Part shown: piece by piece, positions 59,559 through 64,000 of the stretch
How the letters are laid out: the number at the start of each line of letters is the position of its first letter
Numbering within the stretch: position 1 is the stretch's first letter
Assembly: GCA_017569285.1 (NCBI GenBank)
Contig: CP069419.1
Location: 1,426,001 to 1,490,000, forward strand
Direction: 5' to 3'
Length of the DNA: 64,000 bases
Source: Clostridiales bacterium
Lineage (GTDB): Bacteria; Bacillota; Clostridia; Christensenellales; Aristaeellaceae
The notes under the pieces: generated by a model
The model's database searches: none
Told to the model about the DNA's origin: nothing
The model's input: only the letters and a program-made list of their open reading frames with translations
Made by a program: the position numbers and the translations under genes

Positions 59559-62500
59559 TTAATCCCGGTAATCCTGCAGGGATACGGATACCATTTTGCT
59601 GACGCCCTGTTCCTCCATGGCTACGCCGTACAGGGCATCGGCCCGTTCCATCGTTCCCTTGCGGTGGGTAATGACCACGAACTGGGTGGATTTTGAGAAG
59701 CTGGAAAGGTAATCGGCGAAGTAGCCGATATTCGCGTCGTCCAGCGCCGCCTCAATCTCATCGAGGATGCAGAACGGCGTCGGTTTCAGCCGCAGGGTTG
59801 CGAACAGGATCGCGATTGCGGTCAGCGTCCGCTCGCCGCCGGACAGCAGGCTCAGCAGCTGCAGCTTCTTGCCGGGCGGCTGGGCATTGATTTCGATTCC
59901 GCAGTTCAGCGGATCCGACGGATCCATCAGGATCAGCTCCGCGTGGCCGCCGCCGAACAGCTGGCTGAATGTCTCGGTAAAGTATTCCTGCAGCATGGCA
60001 AACCGTTCCGTGAATGTATCCCGCATCTGGTTCAGCAGCCGGCTGATCAGTTCCCGCAGGTCCTTTTCCGCCTTCTCCAGATCCTGGCGCTGGGTTTCCA
60101 TCTCATCCGCCCGGGCTTTGGTCGCGGCATATTCCTCCACCGCGTGGACGTTGACCGGGCCGAGCGCCCGGATTTCCGCCGACAGCTGGGCCGCCTGGCG
60201 GTCCGCCTCCGTCGCGTTGAAGTTTTCGGCAATCCGGAACTCCTCCGCACCGGCATAGGTCATCTCGTAGGTATTCCAGATCCGGTCGCGCATGGCTTTC
60301 AGGTCGCCCTCCGTCCGGGACCTGGCCAGCTCCAGGCGGTGCGCCTTGTCGCTGTCCCGGCTGTGGGATTCATGCAGGCCTTCCATTTCGGACAGGATAT
60401 CCCGCAGTGCCTGCTGTTTCCGTGCCCGGTCCTCTTCCAGTGCCTTGGCGACCTGTTCCCGGCCCTCCTGCTCTTTTGCGGCTGTTTCCCGCAGTGCCGT
60501 CAGGCGTTCCGCCTCCGCTTCGTCAGCGGTTTCCTGCTGTTCCAGTTCCTGCAGGGCCTGCCGGCGTTTCTCCTGCTCCTTTGCCGTCTTTTCCTTTTCC
60601 TGGACCAGGCGTTCCCGGTCGCGCCGCAGCGTCTCCAGCTCATGCCGGAGGTCGGCTGCCGCGAGCGTCAGCTGCATCGTCTCCGCAGCGCGCTCCTCCA
60701 GCTTCCGGCGGGCTTCCGCCGCCTCGGCGGCCAGCACCCCGGCCTGTTTTTCCATTTCATCCCGGGTTGCCTCGGTCTTTTCCGTATGGTCATCCGCCAT
60801 GGACAGCTGTTCCTTCATCTGGACCATGGATTCCATCAGCTGTTCCCGGGCGGCTTCCGTCTCATGCAGCCGCATCGCATGGAGCCGCAGTTCATCCTCC
60901 GCGTTCCGGGTATGCTCGGTTTCCCGGGCCACCGCGATTTCCTGCTGGTGCAGCGCCTCCAGCGCGTCCGCGGAACGGGTTTTCAGGGAGTCCTTGGCCG
61001 CCTGGCCGTCCTGCATTTCCTTCAGCAGGCGCTCCAGCTCGTCCTGCCCGGCGGACAGCGCGTCCGTCAGTTCCTTCAGTTCCCGTTCCCGGGAGAACAA
61101 GTTGATTGCCTTGGAGGAAACAGATCCGCCGGTCATCGATCCGCCGGAATGCATCACATCGCCCTGCAGCGTAACCAGGCGGAATTCATGTCCGCCTTTC
61201 CGCATGATCGCAATTCCATGGTCCAGGTTGTCCGCCACCACGGTCCGCCCCAGCAGGTTTTCCACAATCTCCCGGTATTCATTGTCACACCCGACCAGGT
61301 CGGAAGCGATTCCCAGGCAGCCGGGCATGCTGAGCGTTTCCCGCTCCTGCGGCGTCAGCATCCGGGAACGTACGGAAGTCATCGGCAGGAAGGTTGCCCG
61401 CCCCAGCCGGTTTTCCCGCAGGAACTCAATCATCTCCTGCGCGGTTTCCTCGTCTTCCGTCACGATATTCTGCTGCGCGTTGCCCAGCACCATATCCATC
61501 GCGGTTTCATATTCCCGCGGAACGCGGATCAGCTGGCTCAGCGGCCCGCGCACACGGCGGATTCCCCGGTCCCGCGCATACAGTACCACCTTCCGTACGG
61601 CATGCGTATATCCTTCCATCTCCCGGGACATCTCGTCCAGCAGTTTCTGGCGGGATTCCATGTCCCGCATTTCCGCCAGTTTCCGGTCATACTGTTTCCG
61701 GGCCTCGATCACTGCGGCATCTGCGGCGTCCAGCTGTTCCCGGGTTTCCCGCAGCGTTTCGGACAGGCGTTCCTGCGCGGCGGTTTCCTCATCCAGCCGC
61801 AGTTTCGCGTCCGCTGCGTTCTTTTCCAGTTCCGTCCCGGCGTTCCGCATTTCTTCGCATCCGGCGGTGATTTCCTTCAGCCGGGTTTCCATGGTTCCCA
61901 GCATGGTCTTCAGGCGTGTCTGGTCGTTCAGTGCAGCCGCGCGGCGGTTCATCATGTCGATGATCGCGGTCTTCTGCTCTTCCAGCACGCGGTTCTTTTC
62001 CGCCTCTTCCGCGCGGGCTTCCTCTTCCGCCTGCCGGGCCTGTTCCAGCAGTGCTTCCTGCTTTGCCAGGGATTCGGACCGTTCCCCGCTGCCGTCGCCG
62101 GCTTCTGCGGTCAGCCGTTCCATTTCTTCCATCCGCTCCTGTGCGGCGCGGATTTCCTCCGTGATCCGTTCGCGGTTCTCTGCACGCGCACGCCGGCGTT
62201 CCTCCACGGAACGCACGGCATCCTGGGCCTCATGGACGGCTTCCACGCCGGCCATCAGCGCGGTATGCGCCCCGGAAATCTTTTCATCCAGCTCGGCAAT
62301 CTCGTTCTGCCGTCGGTCGCGTTCTTCACTTTTTTCATGAAGGGTAATTTCGGTCTGGTCCAGCACCGCCCGGATTCCCTGCAGGTTCCGGTCCGCTTCC
62401 TGCAGCCGGGCTTCCATCCGGTCGCTCCGGACCAGGAACAGGTTCAGGTCCAGCACTTTCAGCTCGGCCGCCTTATCCAGGTAAACGCGGGCGTTCTTCG

Positions 62501-63125
62501 CCTGCTCCTCCAGCGGGGAAAGCTGCCGTTTCAGCTCGTCCAGGATGTCATTCACCCGGTCCATGTTTTCCAGCGTATGGGCCAATTTCTTGTCCGCTTC
62601 TTCCTTGCGCGCCTTGAATTTGACGATACCCGCTGCCTCTTCGAATACCAGGCGCCGGTCCTCCCCTTTCCTGGAGAGGATTTCGTCAATCCGTCCCTGG
62701 CCGATGATGGAATATCCTTCCTTGCCGATTCCGGTATCCCGGAAAAGGTCCACCACGTCCTTCAGGCGGCAGGATGCACGGTTCAGGTAATACTCGCTGT
62801 CGCCGTTGCGGTAAACACGGCGCGTGACCATAACCTCCGCGTAATCCAGTGCAAGCGCCCGGTCCTCGTTCTCAAAAACCAGGGAAACCTCGCAGTACCC
62901 CAGCGGCTTGCGCTTCTGTGTTCCGCTGAAAATCACGTCCTGCATGCTGGCGCCGCGCAGCGTCTTCGCGCTTTGCTCGCCCAGCACCCAGCGGACCGCA
63001 TCGGCAATATTGCTTTTTCCGGAACCGTTCGGTCCGACAATGCCCGTAATGCCCTGGTTGAAAACGATCTCCGTTCTCTGGGCAAAGGACTTAAAGCCGT
63101 ACAGTTCCAGTCTCTTCAGTCGCAT
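59559..63125 (-). CDS. smc: Chromosome partition protein SMC
   Basis: A 1188-residue condensin ATPase. It has Walker A GPNGSGKSN near 32, a long coiled coil, a hinge domain (about 505-660, with GDVMHSGGSMTGGS), a second coiled coil, and the signature LSGGERTLTAIAI with Walker B PFCILDEIEAALDDAN near 1125. It compacts and separates chromosomes with ScpA and ScpB, which are not in the window. GGAGG precedes the ATG. An extended -10 promoter lies at 63169-63177. Confidence 0.97.
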   Translation of the reverse strand: MRLKRLELYGFKSFAQRTEIVFNQGITGIVGPNGSGKSNIADAVRWVLGEQSAKTLRGASMQDVIFSGTQKRKPLGYCEVSLVFENEDRALALDYAEVMVTRRVYRNGDSEYYLNRASCRLKDVVDLFRDTGIGKEGYSIIGQGRIDEILSRKGEDRRLVFEEAAGIVKFKARKEEADKKLAHTLENMDRVNDILDELKRQLSPLEEQAKNARVYLDKAAELKVLDLNLFLVRSDRMEARLQEADRNLQGIRAVLDQTEITLHEKSEERDRRQNEIAELDEKISGAHTALMAGVEAVHEAQDAVRSVEERRRARAENRERITEEIRAAQERMEEMERLTAEAGDGSGERSESLAKQEALLEQARQAEEEARAEEAEKNRVLEEQKTAIIDMMNRRAAALNDQTRLKTMLGTMETRLKEITAGCEEMRNAGTELEKNAADAKLRLDEETAAQERLSETLRETREQLDAADAAVIEARKQYDRKLAEMRDMESRQKLLDEMSREMEGYTHAVRKVVLYARDRGIRRVRGPLSQLIRVPREYETAMDMVLGNAQQNIVTEDEETAQEMIEFLRENRLGRATFLPMTSVRSRMLTPQERETLSMPGCLGIASDLVGCDNEYREIVENLLGRTVVADNLDHGIAIMRKGGHEFRLVTLQGDVMHSGGSMTGGSVSSKAINLFSRERELKELTDALSAGQDELERLLKEMQDGQAAKDSLKTRSADALEALHQQEIAVARETEHTRNAEDELRLHAMRLHETEAAREQLMESMVQMKEQLSMADDHTEKTEATRDEMEKQAGVLAAEAAEARRKLEERAAETMQLTLAAADLRHELETLRRDRERLVQEKEKTAKEQEKRRQALQELEQQETADEAEAERLTALRETAAKEQEGREQVAKALEEDRARKQQALRDILSEMEGLHESHSRDSDKAHRLELARSRTEGDLKAMRDRIWNTYEMTYAGAEEFRIAENFNATEADRQAAQLSAEIRALGPVNVHAVEEYAATKARADEMETQRQDLEKAEKDLRELISRLLNQMRDTFTERFAMLQEYFTETFSQLFGGGHAELILMDPSDPLNCGIEINAQPPGKKLQLLSLLSGGERTLTAIAILFATLRLKPTPFCILDEIEAALDDANIGYFADYLSSFSKSTQFVVITHRKGTMERADALYGVAMEEQGVSKMVSVSLQDYRD

Positions 63126-63168
63126 AGTTCCTCCAGATTCATTCCGGGCATAAGCTTACGAATATAGA

Positions 63169-63177
63169 ATTATACCA
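63169..63177 (-). promoter_or_regulatory. Extended -10 promoter of smc
   Basis: TATAAT (63169-63174) is preceded by TGg on the minus strand. No good -35 is seen at normal spacing. It lies about 45 bp before smc. Confidence 0.55.
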
Positions 63178-63251
63178 TATTTCCCCGGCAGGAAACACCC
63201 CGCGACACCAAAAAAACACCCGCGCGGCGGATAAAAAAATTTCTGTTCCCC

Positions 63252-63280
63252 TTGCAAATCAACAATCCTTCTGATATAAT
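63252..63280 (+). promoter_or_regulatory. SigA promoter of rpsF-ssb
   Basis: TTGCAA (63252-63257) and TATAAT (63275-63280) are 17 bp apart. Confidence 0.8.
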
Positions 63281-63285
63281 TCTTA

Positions 63286-63340
63286 TTCGGCACATCCTTG
63301 CGCTGCGGATTGCAGCGCCAAAAGTCCGTGAGGAGGTGAA
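63286..63340 (+). promoter_or_regulatory. Structured rpsF leader, possible S6:S18 binding element
   Basis: GCGCTGC (63300-63306) and GCAGCGC (63312-63318) form a perfect 7-bp hairpin with a 5-nt loop. A CCG (63326-63328) lies on its 3' side, and outer bases can pair around it. Known rpsF leaders bound by the S6:S18 complex also place CCG beside an apical hairpin. The match is by eye only. Confidence 0.4.
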
Positions 63341-63343
63341 AGA

Positions 63344-63811
63344 ATGATGAACAGGTATGAAATGATCTACATCATCGACACCGGTCTGGAGGATTCCGCC
63401 CGCAAAGAGCTGGTTGAAAAGGTTTCCGCCCTGATCGCAAACAACGGTGGTGAGATCGAGAAGGTCGATGAAACATGGGGCAAGCGCCGCCTGGCCTATG
63501 CGATCGACTACAAGACCGAGGGCTGGTACGTGCTGGTGACCTTCAAGGCACCCGCTGATCTGCCCCGCGAGCTCGAGCGTAACCTGCAGATTAACGAGAA
63601 CGTTCTCCGTTATCTGGTCGTGAAGCTGGAGGAAAAGCGTTCTGCTGTGAAGCCGCGCGCCAACCGTCCCGCTCCCGTGGCTGCTCCCGTTGAGGAGGAG
63701 GCCGCTCCTGCCGTCGAGGAAGCTCCTGTGGCCGTGGAAGAAGCTGCCGCTCCCGCTGAGGAAGCCGAAGCTCCCGCCGCTGAAGAAGCTGCTCCCGCTG
63801 ACGCGGAGTGA
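63344..63811 (+). CDS. rpsF: Ribosomal protein S6 with acidic tail
   Basis: The first about 100 of 155 residues are normal S6 (MMNRYEMIYIIDTGL, WGKRRLAYAIDYKTEGWYV). A C-terminal extension of about 50 residues is rich in Ala, Glu and Pro (repeats of AAPAEE type). Similar tails occur on S6 of some Clostridia. It starts at the first of two ATGs, 7 nt after GGAGG. It is followed by ssb, the conserved order. Confidence 0.95.
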   Translation: MMNRYEMIYIIDTGLEDSARKELVEKVSALIANNGGEIEKVDETWGKRRLAYAIDYKTEGWYVLVTFKAPADLPRELERNLQINENVLRYLVVKLEEKRSAVKPRANRPAPVAAPVEEEAAPAVEEAPVAVEEAAAPAEEAEAPAAEEAAPADAE

Positions 63812-63833
63812 CGTCTGAGGAGAGGAAAAAGAC

Positions 63834-64000
63834 ATGAATAAGCTGACAATTATCGGAAACCTGACCCGGGATCCGGAACTGAGAACCACTTCTACCGGTG
63901 TGAACGTATGTTCCTTCTCCGTGGCTGTGAACCGCCGCAATCGCCGCGAGGATCAGTCCGGCCAGCCGGAAGCTGATTTCTTCCGTGTCACCGCGTGGCG
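63834..64000 (+). CDS. ssb: Single-stranded DNA-binding protein (5' part)
   Basis: The frame starts MNKLTIIGNLTRDPELR, the typical SSB OB-fold N-terminus, and runs off the window after about 55 residues (FFRVTAW). AGGAGAGGAAA precedes the ATG. It follows rpsF by 22 bp, with rpsR expected next. Confidence 0.95.
   Translation, partial: MNKLTIIGNLTRDPELRTTSTGVNVCSFSVAVNRRNRREDQSGQPEADFFRVTAW

Noticed and set aside
59943-63167. A 1070-codon open frame opposite smc
   Set aside because: Same artefact. The composition is low-complexity Phe/Leu/Gln/His and no motif is present.
1-64000. Mobile elements or prophage
   Set aside because: No transposase, integrase, phage structural gene or long terminal inverted repeat was seen.

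Overview
The window is a gene-dense, GC-rich stretch of chromosome from a Gram-positive anaerobe. It most likely comes from a high-GC lineage of Clostridia (Bacillota), and I would guess a Christensenellales or rumen/gut relative. Pointers to Bacillota are a CtsR-type operator before clpB, a SAM-I (S-box) riboswitch before metK, a Bacillus-type PurR with tandem PurBoxes, the yggS-sepF-divIVA cluster, RecD2, ComF, RsmC/RsuA-type RNA modification genes, many wall-binding lipoproteins with PG_binding_1 repeats, and consensus SigA promoters with strong GGAGG ribosome-binding sites. The lineage call is inference. I see no tRNA, rRNA, insertion sequence, phage gene or CRISPR array, so this is chromosomal backbone with a few accessory-looking cell-envelope clusters.

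Layout. 1-11.1 kb: clpB (+) faces a leftward operon of aconitase, an unknown membrane protein, an RsuA-type pseudouridine synthase and an RsmC-like methyltransferase. Behind it lies rpmH-rnpA-yidD-yidC-khpB-serS, the usual origin-proximal block but without dnaA or oriC beside it. 11.3-24.7 kb: pduL, riboswitch-controlled metK, mscL with a zinc ribbon, a split HerA-type ATPase with an 11-residue-repeat partner, an rph-rdgB fusion, pgsA facing glpK with no intergenic base, a 966-residue membrane-anchored beta-propeller protein, a PflX-type radical SAM protein and a degenerate E2-like acyltransferase. 24.7-31 kb: division cluster (divIVA, a long sepF, yggS, an HlyD-like protein), purR, an HPr-like protein without its histidine, and a PTAE-repeat wall protein. 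31-44 kb: recD2-comF, lysC-rfbD, a conserved unknown, then the leftward operon pth-mfd-lspA-rluD-nitroreductase, and asnA. 44-48 kb: two wall proteins (an L,D-transpeptidase, and a five-repeat PG-binding protein with an unusual C-terminal H/C domain). 48-57.4 kb: a leftward run from a GntR/LacI regulator through rlmH, a barnase-like lipoprotein, a six-repeat PG-binding lipoprotein, a caspase-like lipoprotein with an EF-hand loop, mrp, a beta-propeller protein, plsX, acpP and rnc. 57.5-64 kb: a SpoU-type methyltransferase, lysA, smc, then divergent rpsF-ssb running off the window.

How the parts fit. Most operons are tightly packed, and 4-nt ATGA stop/start overlaps are frequent, which suggests translational coupling. 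The best candidate for an undescribed system is the envelope cluster at 52.1-55.8 kb. An RNase that keeps all the barnase catalytic residues, a six-module wall-binding protein and a caspase-fold protease with a calcium-binding-type loop are all predicted lipoproteins, are overlapping or nearly so, and lie downstream of a sugar-type repressor with its own palindromic operator. No barstar-like inhibitor is visible. Other structures worth attention are the HerA ATPase whose normal C-terminal tail seems to sit in a separate repeat protein, a SepF with a long Y/Q/G-rich linker, mRNA leaders that begin with a terminator-like hairpin (acn, purR, possibly rph-rdgB), and a terminator whose loop contains the next gene's promoter.
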